Shown here in pieces: positions 52,626 through 59,982 of a stretch of DNA of 64,000 nucleotides. The notes beneath the pieces are model-generated. The model was not told where the DNA came from, did not search any database, and saw only the letters and a program-made list of their open reading frames with translations. Made by a program: the position numbers and the translations under genes. Each line of letters begins with the position of its first letter. The first letter of the stretch is position 1. Origin of the DNA: Mesorhizobium sp. AR02 (GTDB lineage: Bacteria > Pseudomonadota > Alphaproteobacteria > Rhizobiales > Rhizobiaceae); the NCBI RefSeq assembly GCF_024746835.1, contig NZ_CP080533.1, positions 293,631 to 357,630 of the forward strand. The letters run 5' to 3'.

Positions 52626-53222
52626 ATGTATTCCCTCAATAGAAGTCTTGCCAAGACTTTGGCCGGCAGTGTGTTGGCTATTGCATTGTCTTTCCCGGCT
52701 CACACAGCGGGCATTGGCGTCGGGGCAGGCGCATCGGTTGGTGGTGGCGGCGGCATCAACGCGGGCGCTGGCGCTTCGATTGGTGGAGGCGGTGGCGTTA
52801 ATGCGGGTGCAGGTGCTTCCGTAGGCGGCAGCGGCGGTGTCAATGCTGGTGCCGGCGCAAATGTGGGCGGGTCGAACGGCGTCAGTGCCGGACTTGGCGC
52901 TTCCGTTGGCGGAGCCAGCGGCGTCAACGCGGGCGCCGGAGCCAACATTGGTGGCACGAACGGCGTGAACGCCGGTCTGGGTGCTACAGTCGGGGGAACG
53001 ACTGGTGTCGGCTTAGGAGTTGGCCTTGGGGTCGGCGCTGTCGATCCAGGGAATCCATCCAATCCGTCAAACACCAGCAATCCCCACCTGCCGGGCGTTG
53101 TCGCCCAGATGTCGGATAGCCAGGTTGCTCGCATGAAGAAGCGCTGCGCAGATATCCTTGCGAGCTCAGGAAGCTATGACCGAGACCTGCGTCAGCTGTG
53201 TCTGCTAATCGCGCGCCGTTGA
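52626..53222 (+). CDS. Secreted glycine-rich protein with 14-residue repeats
   Basis: 198 residues. The signal peptide ends SFPAHTAG. Residues ~29-135 are about 7.5 repeats of a 14-residue unit of the type GVNAGAGASVGGSG. A Pro/Asn linker (PGNPSNPSNTSNPHLPG) and a helical C-terminus with two Cys (MKKRCADILA, LRQLCLLIARR) follow. The repeat could form a beta-helix-like rod on the surface or in the periplasm. AAGGAG precedes the ATG. The intrinsic terminator is at 53239-53266. Confidence 0.8.
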   Translation: MYSLNRSLAKTLAGSVLAIALSFPAHTAGIGVGAGASVGGGGGINAGAGASIGGGGGVNAGAGASVGGSGGVNAGAGANVGGSNGVSAGLGASVGGASGVNAGAGANIGGTNGVNAGLGATVGGTTGVGLGVGLGVGAVDPGNPSNPSNTSNPHLPGVVAQMSDSQVARMKKRCADILASSGSYDRDLRQLCLLIARR

Positions 53223-53238
53223 GGCGGCTGACCGCAAG

Positions 53239-53266
53239 CCCGCTGCCGAAAGGTGGCGGGCTTTTT
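53239..53266 (+). terminator. Intrinsic terminator after the glycine-repeat gene
   Basis: CCCGCTGCC, GAAA loop, GGTGGCGGG, then C and five T. Nearly the same hairpin as at 45381-45409. Confidence 0.85.
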
Positions 53267-53327
53267 CATTTCAAACGTGCTATCTGGTCAGGCATTGAGA
53301 CGAGGCGTCACACGGGGGTTTGGCATC

Positions 53328-53723
53328 ATGGTATCATACCTCAGACAGAGACTTCAGGAGATCAAGGCCGACCCCGCCCTTGGGCAGCCGCCGATCAAGC
53401 GCCAAAGCTTACGAAGCCAGGCAGCCGTCGCGGCGCGGTTGCTTGCCGTCTTGGGTAACGGCAAGCGCCTGTTGACCATCGTTCATTTGATGGACCGCGA
53501 AACAACGATGGGAGACCTTGCCTCCCGAGTGGGCCTCAGCCGACCCGCCTTGTCCCAGCATCTAAGCCTTCTGATTGCACAAGGGATTCTCGAATGCCGC
53601 ACCGAAGGCGCCCGGCGGTACTATTCCTGCAAGTCGGAAGAAGCAAAAACTATCATCAGGCTGCTCGACGATTTTGCCAATGATGACAAGGTTCCCAATG
53701 CATCGACAGGCGCTGGAGGTTGA
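53328..53723 (+). CDS. ArsR-like winged-helix regulator
   Basis: 131 residues from the ATG at 53328. The winged helix is at ~55-115: VLGNGKRLLTIVHLMDRETT, then LASRVGLSRPALSQHLSLLI (recognition helix) and GILECRTEGARRYYS (wing). There are no ArsR metal-binding Cys. It lies 58 bp upstream of peptide copy C on the same strand with no terminator between, so it may regulate the peptide or be cotranscribed. Confidence 0.8.
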   Translation: MVSYLRQRLQEIKADPALGQPPIKRQSLRSQAAVAARLLAVLGNGKRLLTIVHLMDRETTMGDLASRVGLSRPALSQHLSLLIAQGILECRTEGARRYYSCKSEEAKTIIRLLDDFANDDKVPNASTGAGG

Positions 53724-53781
53724 CAAGGGGCGCAGGCGCAAGGCAATTTTGATTCGAGGGAAAGAGCGAGGACACCCCATT

Positions 53782-53877
53782 ATGAAGAAGAAATACGAAA
53801 AGCCTGTTCTGACCAAGCGTGATCGCTTGGGGTCCGTGACGGCTCAGGTGGTGGTTATTTCTGGACCGGTGGCCTGA
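53782..53877 (+). CDS. RiPP-leader-like peptide, copy C
   Basis: 31 residues: MKKKYEKPVLTKRDRL then GSVTAQVVVISGPVA. The core-like C-terminus is hydrophobic and different from copies A, B and D. AGGA lies ~10 nt before the ATG. It follows an ArsR-like regulator and is followed by a strong terminator. TTGACA occurs 62 nt upstream, at 53720-53725, overlapping the regulator stop codon. Confidence 0.7.
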   Translation: MKKKYEKPVLTKRDRLGSVTAQVVVISGPVA

Positions 53878-53898
53878 CAATCGGTCATTTCAAAAAAG

Positions 53899-53929
53899 GC
53901 CCGCTGGCTCCTGCCGGCGGGCTTTTTTT
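53899..53929 (+). terminator. Intrinsic terminator after peptide copy C
   Basis: GCCCGC (53899-53904) pairs with GCGGGC (53917-53922) with further inner pairs, then seven T. Confidence 0.88.
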
Positions 53930-54005
53930 CGTTTCCGTCGTGGGAACTCAATGACCTTTGCCTCGGGCTCCGGCTCGAGCGGCTCATGGCCAGGCTCTTC
54001 GTAGC

Positions 54006-54226
54006 GTGGCACCGGGCGTTATGTCTGGAGCGCGTTCGTCACATTGAACCGGGAAATGCGCGAACGCCTTTGGGAGCGCGTCCAACAGCACGTAGGGACG
54101 GCACCGAAGGGCATGAAGCGGCCGGCCACGCAATGGGTCAAGCCGGGCTGATCGGCCGTGTAAAGCACCTAAGGGGCGAGGAAGATTTGCGTCACGCCTC
54201 GCTGCAGGATTCCCGCGAAGAGTGAG
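54006..54226 (+). pseudogene. ATP-dependent DNA ligase remnant C (OB-fold end)
   Basis: RYVWSAFVTLNREMRERLWE, then KRPATQWVKPG and, after a shift, IGRVKHLRGEEDLRHASLQD to a stop. This matches the C-terminal OB-fold of LigD-type DNA ligases. Together with remnants A and B it covers the last third of such an enzyme, but the pieces lie 10-38 kb apart. Confidence 0.55.
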
Positions 54227-54305
54227 TAGAGCCTACAACCGCACTACCTTCGTGCTGATCGCGAATCGAAACTGATGATCGAGGCTGAGCGCCTAGCCCG
54301 CGATG

Positions 54306-54422
54306 ATGGCGCGCCAGACCGGCATTAGAGAGGACCAAGTTCGGTAACTGATCTCCATGGTCGGCTACGAACGTTCGTCGATTGTGCGGGAAGCGCGAAT
54401 ACTGAAGGAGGACGAAACGTGA
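54306..54422 (+). pseudogene. DUF3606-like small protein with in-frame stop
   Basis: From the ATG at 54306: MARQTGIREDQVR, TAA (54345-54347), then LISMVGYERSSIVREARILK. Removing the stop gives the same module as 27236 and 54438. Immediately upstream of the DUF982 gene. Confidence 0.7.
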
Positions 54423-54437
54423 GCACGCGCGGCAGGG

Positions 54438-54965
54438 ATGGAACGAGTTGTCGTTTCCTTCGTTCGCTTGGACATCGAGGGCCAAGGCATGCGCGATCCG
54501 TTCTTTGGGGAACCCGTGATCATTGAGGCGGCGACGCCGGGCGCGTATCGCACAATCGTCAGCGTGTCTGAGGCGGCGATTTTTATGATGGAGCGATGGC
54601 CCGCCGAGCACGGGACGCTCTACCGAGCTGCACTGCAAGCCTGTACAGGTCAGATCAATACCTCAGAAGAGATCGAAATGGCCCGCCAGGCCTTTCTCGC
54701 TGCGGTACAAGAAGCCGGCATGGTGGTCTTGCAATCTGAACCAAGGCCACAGGCAACGCGTAGAACTCCATCAAATCTAAACTCAGCTGGAAACGGTAAG
54801 CGGAAGAACCGGGCGCGGATGGAAGAAGAGGAGGCCTTTCTTGTCCGGTTCCTCGCGCGCGAGACGGGAATTACCGAGGCGCAGGCCAGAGAACTCATCA
54901 ACGTGGTTGGCACAGACCGATCTTCGCTGCTCCGCGAGGCCAGGCTATTGAAGGGGCAACATTAG
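54438..54965 (+). CDS. DUF982 and DUF3606-like two-domain protein
   Basis: 175 residues. Residues ~20-98 (FGEPVIIEAATPGAYRTIVS, AAIFMMERWPAEHGTLYRAA, ARQAFLAAVQEAGM) are a DUF982 domain. A variable linker follows, then ~130-172 (FLARETGITEAQARELINVV, DRSSLLREARLL) is the DUF3606-like module otherwise found alone. The fusion is unusual among the small proteins here. An internal ATG at 54489 could start a shorter DUF982. Confidence 0.72.
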   Translation: MERVVVSFVRLDIEGQGMRDPFFGEPVIIEAATPGAYRTIVSVSEAAIFMMERWPAEHGTLYRAALQACTGQINTSEEIEMARQAFLAAVQEAGMVVLQSEPRPQATRRTPSNLNSAGNGKRKNRARMEEEEAFLVRFLARETGITEAQARELINVVGTDRSSLLREARLLKGQH

Positions 54966-54970
54966 GCCAA

Positions 54971-55192
54971 ATGAGCACACGCGGCATAAACTTCCTGGAT
55001 CAATGGATCGCCACCAACGTCCCTGAGACGACGAAAGCTGATGTCATCTCAGTTGACGAGCTTACCAACCAGCTGTTGGCCGACGCCGGAGCGATCGGTA
55101 TCAAGCGCATAGAGATAGATGAGGAAGTCGACAGCCTCTACCGCACGCTCCTCGATGCTATCGTGCACTACGACCCGGGACTGCCCGAATGA
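54971..55192 (+). CDS. DUF768 protein 1
   Basis: 73 residues: MSTRGINFLDQWIATNVPET, EIDEEVDSLYRTLLDAIVHY. DUF768 is a small helical family that I know mainly from Mesorhizobium. Its stop overlaps the ATG of a second DUF768 gene, so the two are co-translated, perhaps as a heterodimer. Confidence 0.8.
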   Translation: MSTRGINFLDQWIATNVPETTKADVISVDELTNQLLADAGAIGIKRIEIDEEVDSLYRTLLDAIVHYDPGLPE

Positions 55193-55401
55193 GCGCCCGT
55201 TGGATGGACTTCCTCAACAATTGGGTGGCGGAACATTTGCCGATTGCCAGCCCAGGCGACCCAATCGCCGCCAGCGGCTTGGCAGATCAAATGATGAAAG
55301 CCGCCCAGGAAGCAGGGATCAAGCCTGACGAGATCAATGAAGAGGTCCGGAGCGTTTTCGAAGTCATCTTCGAGGCGTTGCATCGACGCGACGGCGGCTG
55401 A
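55189..55401 (+). CDS. DUF768 protein 2
   Basis: 70 residues: MSARWMDFLNNWVAEHLPIA, DEINEEVRSVFEVIFEALHR. A paralogue of the preceding gene with a 4-nt overlap (ATGA). The spacing suggests stoichiometric expression of the pair. Confidence 0.8.
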   Translation: MSARWMDFLNNWVAEHLPIASPGDPIAASGLADQMMKAAQEAGIKPDEINEEVRSVFEVIFEALHRRDGG

Positions 55402-55558
55402 ACGGGTTGACTCGTTCCCAGTCCGTTCCGAGATGTGATGGTTTATGCACAGATTCGACGCACCCCATAAAACTGTCAGGGTGTAATTAAGGTCTCCCTC
55501 ACGGACCAAGCGCATCATCGCCATGTGGCCATCTCCATGGCCCTGTCCCAATGCTTTA

Positions 55559-55590
55559 GCCCGACGCCACCCTCGGCGGCGGGCTTTTTT
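55559..55590 (+). terminator. Intrinsic terminator
   Basis: GCCCGACGCC pairs with GGCGGCGGGC (55575-55584) and is followed by six T. It lies between the DUF768 pair and the gene at 55656. Confidence 0.85.
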
Positions 55591-55655
55591 ATTGACTGTC
55601 AGTGCAGCAGTAGGAATATTGTCGTTGGGTGGGGCGACTCTCAAAAGGTGTCGCT

Positions 55656-55898
55656 ATGGCTAGGACGAAACTTTCAAAGGAACTCTCTCAAGAAGAGATT
55701 GACCGCTTCCTGGTGGCTGCGCAGGCGCTACACAAAAGCATCGTACAACCGCTGCTGTCGCCAAGCAGCGCTCATTACCGTGCCCTTCAGTCCGCCCACG
55801 AAGCGCTGTTGAAATCGATCGTCGTGGTCACCGGCAGGGATGCTCCGTTCATTCGATGGAACCTTACGGGACCTGCGCAAAAGCATATCGGAACCTAA
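55656..55898 (+). CDS. Small hypothetical protein
   Basis: 80 residues: ARTKLSKELSQEEIDRFLVA, QPLLSPSSAHYRALQSAHEA and VTGRDAPFIRWNLTGPA, two helices and a short C-terminal strand. AAGGTG precedes the ATG. Family unknown. Confidence 0.6.
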   Translation: MARTKLSKELSQEEIDRFLVAAQALHKSIVQPLLSPSSAHYRALQSAHEALLKSIVVVTGRDAPFIRWNLTGPAQKHIGT

Positions 55899-55928
55899 CC
55901 GCGTGCGTGCTAGCCTTGCCCGATTGCC

Positions 55929-56120
55929 ACGCGGCGCTACGACATCAAAGAAGAACACGACGGATCGTGGGCTGTCGTCGACGTATTCACGGGCCTTCCT
56001 TATGAGCGCGGCGCGCTGGCGCTAGAAGGAATGTCGCTTCTGCAGGCTATCGACCTGGCCGACTTCCTAAATTCCTTGGACAGAGGACGGCGAGCGTCAC
56101 GCGGTGATTTCAGGCGGTAG
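55929..56120 (+). pseudogene. Small conserved protein with lost start codon
   Basis: RRYDIKEEHDGSWAVVDVFT, then MSLLQAIDLADFLNSLDRGR up to TAG at 56118-56120. The expected M-T-RRYDI start reads GCC ACG, and a TAG lies five codons further upstream. There is no ATG, GTG or TTG in frame, so it is probably dead. Confidence 0.55.
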
Positions 56121-56289
56121 GGCCAGACGGCCCCTACCGTATGTTTCGCAACGCCAGCACCGCTTCGACTAATGTCTCGCGATCATTGCCAAGTACCCTG
56201 ATCAGATGTAAGCGCGAATTTCCCCGCACCTTTTGCTGTTGAGTGCTCTGATGCATGAGGTGTCCACCCAAATAGGTGGACACCTTGTG

Positions 56290-56763
56290 ATGGAAGAAGA
56301 TGATCAGAAATTGCAGGTAAGGCTTGTTGGTCGGAACGGGCGACGCCGATACGACCCTGCATCGAAGGACCGTCTTGTCTCGGCCTGCCTTGAGCCTGGC
56401 GTGTCGGTATCGAGGCTTGCGCTCGAACATGGGGTCAATGCGAACCTTCTTCGGAAGTGGATAAAGAAGCGCACTGAGACCCAGTCCCTCCCGCCGTCCT
56501 CATCACCGGCGTTCATCCCGGTTCAGATTGAAAGCACTTCCGATCGGGTCTTGCTGCGACAGAGCAGCATGGCTGCGGTGGATTTGCCGGCGACCTGTGA
56601 TGAAGTGCATGGGTCGGAAGCCAAAAGGGCTGCGCTTTTTTCCTCTCCAGCCAAGGTGAGCGCGTCACTGCCGAACGGCGTGAAGTTGACGCTGGAATGC
56701 GGTGATGTGGATGCATTGACGGCGACCATCGGAGCACTGGGTCATGTTCAGACTGGGCGCTGA
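56290..56763 (+). CDS. tnpA: IS66 TnpA
   Basis: 157 residues from the ATG at 56290. HTH region (YDPASKDRLVSACLEPGVSV, LALEHGVNANLLRKWIKK) and a C-terminal VKLTLECGDVDALTATIGAL segment. It overlaps tnpB by 20 nt. Confidence 0.9.
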   Translation: MEEDDQKLQVRLVGRNGRRRYDPASKDRLVSACLEPGVSVSRLALEHGVNANLLRKWIKKRTETQSLPPSSSPAFIPVQIESTSDRVLLRQSSMAAVDLPATCDEVHGSEAKRAALFSSPAKVSASLPNGVKLTLECGDVDALTATIGALGHVQTGR

Positions 56764-57097
56764 CCTGAAAGTCTACCTGCACCGCGAGCCGATCGACTTC
56801 CGGGCCGGCATCAACAGCCTTGCGGTTCTGGTCCAAGAGACGATGGCGCTCGATCCGTTTGCTCCAGCGGTTTTTGCCTTCTGCAATCGCCGTCGCGACC
56901 GGATGAAGCTCTTGTTCTTTGACCGGTCCGGCTTCGTGCTGGTCCTGAAGCGGCTGACCGAGGACAAGTTCCGGTGGCCGCGCCGGGAGGCAGCGGTGGT
57001 CACGCTTACGACCGAGCAATTGCACTGGATCCTCGACGGCATCGATATCGATGCGATGGTCCGCCATCCGGTGCGGCAATATCAGGTTGCCGGTTGA
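56744..57097 (+). CDS. tnpB: IS66 TnpB
   Basis: 117 residues, full-length: KVYLHREPIDFRAGINSLAV, RRRDRMKLLFFDRSGFVLVL and KFRWPRREAAVVTL. Compare the split tnpB at 17006. Confidence 0.92.
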   Translation: MFRLGADLKVYLHREPIDFRAGINSLAVLVQETMALDPFAPAVFAFCNRRRDRMKLLFFDRSGFVLVLKRLTEDKFRWPRREAAVVTLTTEQLHWILDGIDIDAMVRHPVRQYQVAG

Positions 57098-57151
57098 GGG
57101 CTCTCGAATTGAGCGATTGACGCGCCGGCATGCTTTCGATTCAAGAATCTG

Positions 57152-58723
57152 ATGAATCGACCCGGCGAACCGACTGTTGAAGAGTTGATGGCGCGTATTG
57201 CTGCGCTTCGGGCGGAGAACCGTCAACTCACCGAACGCGTCGTCAAACTCGAGGAAGAGCTGGCGCTTGCACGACTGCATCGTTTTGCGCCGCGCAGTGA
57301 AAAACACATTGACCGCCTCTTCAATGAAGCCGAACAGGCCGCGGATGAGGACGCCGCCGACAACGAAGATGGCGATGTCGTTGTCCTGCCGGACACGGGC
57401 TTGCCGGCGAGCGAAGGGGCGACGGGAAAGAAGCGCGGCCGCAAGGCCTTGCCGGAAAACCTGCCGCGCGAGCGTGTCGAGTATGACCTTCCCGACGCCC
57501 AGAAGGCTTGTCCTTGCTGCCGTCACCAGATGCATCGCATGGGCGAGACCGTTACCGAGCAACTTCATATCGAGGTGAAGGCGAAGGTCCTGCAGAATGT
57601 GCGGTTCAAATATGCTTGCCGTCATTGCGACCGCACCGGGATCAGCACGCCGGTCGTGACCGCGCCGATGCCCACGCAACCTTTGCCGGGCAGCATCGCT
57701 ACGGCCTCGACGCTGGCCTTCGCGCTCGTTCATAAGTATGTCGACGGCACACCGCTCTACCGCCTGGCGCAGGCATTCGAGCGCGCCGGCGTTCCTGTCA
57801 GCCGAGGCGCTCTGGGCCACTGGGTGATCGGCTCGAGCGAAAAGCATCTCTCCCGCATCTATGACGCGCTGAAGCTGCGGCTCAGATCGCAGCCCCTCAT
57901 CCATGGTGACGAGACCACGGTCCAGGTGCTGAAGGAAATGGACAGAGAGGCCGCCAGCACCTCGTACATGTGGGCATACCGGAGCGGCCAGGACAGTGAC
58001 GAGCCGATCGTGCTGCTCGAATATCAGCCGGGCCGCGGCCAGATACACCCGCAGGCCTTCCTCGGCGATTACCGCGGCATCGTGATGAGCGACGGCTATT
58101 CCGCCTGGCGCACGCTGGAAGGGGCAACGCATCTTGGATGCATGGCCCATTCCAGGCGGCGCTTCGTCGATGCCCTAAAGGCGAGGAAGAAAGGCGGCGG
58201 GCCGCCGGAACAGGCACTCCGGTTCTTCGAACAGCTCTACCGAGTTGAAAGGCAGGCGCGGAACGAAATCCCCGATGACGGCGAAACGCGAGATCACTGC
58301 ATTCGCCGCTTCCGCCAGCAACATAGTGTCCCCATCCTCCATGCTCTCAAGGCATGGCTCGACGACATCGCCCCAAAAGTCTTGCCGGACAGCAAGCTCG
58401 GCGACGCCGTCTCCTACACCCTGAACCAATGGGGATATCTGACGCGTTACACCGAGGACGGCAGCATGCCGATCGACAACAATCTTCTGGAGCGCGACAT
58501 CAGGATTTTTGCAACTGGCAGGAAGAGTTGGTTGTTCAGCGATACTGTCGACGGAGCCAAGGCCAGCGCCATCGTCTACAGCCTGATGTTAACCTGCCGC
58601 GCCTGTGGCGTCGAGCCGTTAGCGTGGTTGCGCCACGTCCTCACTGAACTGCCTCAGCGCCCCGAGAACGTGGCTATCGACGATCTCCTGCCCTTCAACT
58701 TCCTCAAAGCCGCCGCAGCCTGA
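57152..58723 (+). CDS. tnpC: IS66 transposase TnpC
   Basis: 523 residues: coiled-coil start, zinc segment (ACPCCRHQMHRMGETVTEQL), DDE motifs LIHGDETTVQVLKEMDREAA, IVMSDGYSAWRTLEGATH and DNNLLERDIRIFATGRKSWL. Complete. Confidence 0.95.
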   Translation: MNRPGEPTVEELMARIAALRAENRQLTERVVKLEEELALARLHRFAPRSEKHIDRLFNEAEQAADEDAADNEDGDVVVLPDTGLPASEGATGKKRGRKALPENLPRERVEYDLPDAQKACPCCRHQMHRMGETVTEQLHIEVKAKVLQNVRFKYACRHCDRTGISTPVVTAPMPTQPLPGSIATASTLAFALVHKYVDGTPLYRLAQAFERAGVPVSRGALGHWVIGSSEKHLSRIYDALKLRLRSQPLIHGDETTVQVLKEMDREAASTSYMWAYRSGQDSDEPIVLLEYQPGRGQIHPQAFLGDYRGIVMSDGYSAWRTLEGATHLGCMAHSRRRFVDALKARKKGGGPPEQALRFFEQLYRVERQARNEIPDDGETRDHCIRRFRQQHSVPILHALKAWLDDIAPKVLPDSKLGDAVSYTLNQWGYLTRYTEDGSMPIDNNLLERDIRIFATGRKSWLFSDTVDGAKASAIVYSLMLTCRACGVEPLAWLRHVLTELPQRPENVAIDDLLPFNFLKAAAA

Positions 58724-58895
58724 CCCGACGCGTCCGTCTGAAAGCGATCAGTTGTTGCAAGGGCCGTCAATGTGCGGGGAAATGAGCGCTTACGATCAGA
58801 TCGCGCAGTTGTTCAAGAGTGATGCCGTTTTCCACGGCAAAAACCGCATCCTCATGAACCTCGACGACTTCGCGCTTCGGCTGCTTTTTGGTCAT

Positions 58896-59982
58896 GAACC
58901 CCACCCCTGGTTGCGACCAATTTAGCGCAAAGGCGATATTTCGTCGACCACAAATAACGAAGCGGCCCGGCAGTCGTCGTTGGGGTGTTGTGTTGACTGG
59001 CCGCCGGGCCTAGCCGACTCATCCGCGGCGAGCCGACCAGCGCGACCGTAATATTAGCAAGTCTGCAACATAACCCTGCGCTGGCGTTTTCCCCCGGTAT
59101 CGTCCCATTTTGGGACGGGCGTTCTGGCATTGCTCTTGCGTCGGACAGTGTGCCGGTTGATCCCGGCCCTGATCGCGTACCTGATCAGGTAGTAGGCTCG
59201 CCGGGCTTGAGGTGGTTGGGGTCTTCGCCCGGCGGGTTTTCTCTTAGGCCTTTTGTTTTGTGGCCCTGTATTCGGCTTCCCACGGCAATGCGTCAAAGTC
59301 CGGCTTGTGGTTGCCGGAACGGTAGGCGTCCTGGCCGATATAGCTGCATTTGCCGCTCTCCAGGATGCAGGCAAAGGGCGGACTTCCTGGGCATCGGTAA
59401 AGGCCTACTGCTCTTTCCATGCGAGAAGGTGTCCCACGGAGGCTCACGCGTGTCGCCGTGCATTGTGATGAAGGCAACAGGACGGGCGGCAACCCGCGAA
59501 ACAACACGCCTGATTTGCTCGACGAAGTGACGGACAATCTGTTCGACTTTTAGCCCTCGGCCGATGCGTGTTGGAAAGGTGGCCGGCGCCTCGTTGGGCG
59601 GGGGGCGTTGGGGTAAAGGGCGCCGGCCAGGCGGAAACAGATCCGCCGCGCTGCATAGATGACCGATTTATCGGGGCAGCGTTATGGTGTGATCGCGGAA
59701 GCGGCATCAGCGGTTCTGTGCCAGTTCGCAGGGGACGGGGAGCCGCTGGGTGAAGTGAGACGGCGCTATCGGGTGAGGACGCACCATTGATCCACGCCCC
59801 GCAAAGGCGCGTCCTCATGCGCCCTTACGAATCGGTAAGTCGCAAGTTTGGGCATTGTTTCGTAGGCTTAGTCGGAGCGGCGATGCCCGTCGCTGTTCCT
59901 AATAGGAGGGTGTTGCAAAAACACCCAACAGCCCGTTGCCTTAAGAGCTCCCTAAGCCTGGCAGCGGGCTGGTCCAACACTA
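58896..59982. other. Gene-poor stretch with a broken minus-strand frame
   Basis: On the minus strand, about 59560-59244 reads RRVVSRVAARPVAFITMHGD in one frame and ESGKCSYIGQDAYRSGNHKP then LPWEAEYRATKQ in another, suggesting a frameshifted gene I cannot name. Hairpins lie at ~58965-59011, ~59582-59635 and ~59935-59978. No plus-strand gene is convincing. Confidence 0.4.

Larger units (their letters stand above)
56208..58793. mobile_element. Complete IS66-family element with 8-bp target duplication
   Basis: Ends GTAAGCGC..ATTTCCCCGCAC (56208) and its inverse at 58771-58793. GATCAGAT duplicated at 56200-56207 and 58794-58801. It carries complete tnpA, tnpB and tnpC. The perfect duplication marks a recent insertion. 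Confidence 0.95.
56134..58895 (-). pseudogene. DUF3606-like gene split by IS66
   Basis: From the ATG at 58895: TKKQPKREVVEVHEDAVFAV and ENGITLEQLRDLI up to the element. Across it, at 56207-56134, it continues RVLGNDRETLVEAVLALRNI to a stop. The 8-bp target copy GATCAGAT flanks both sides. An otherwise intact ~56-residue member of the DUF3606-like set. Confidence 0.85.

Noticed and set aside
24525..53877. A complete lasso-peptide gene cluster
   Set aside because: The leader-like motif is present, but no cyclase, protease or RRE gene is in the window, and the C-termini lack the Gly1 and Asp/Glu ring residues.
56513..58150. 545-codon minus-strand ORF inside IS66
   Set aside because: Antisense to tnpB and tnpC, which carry all expected motifs.
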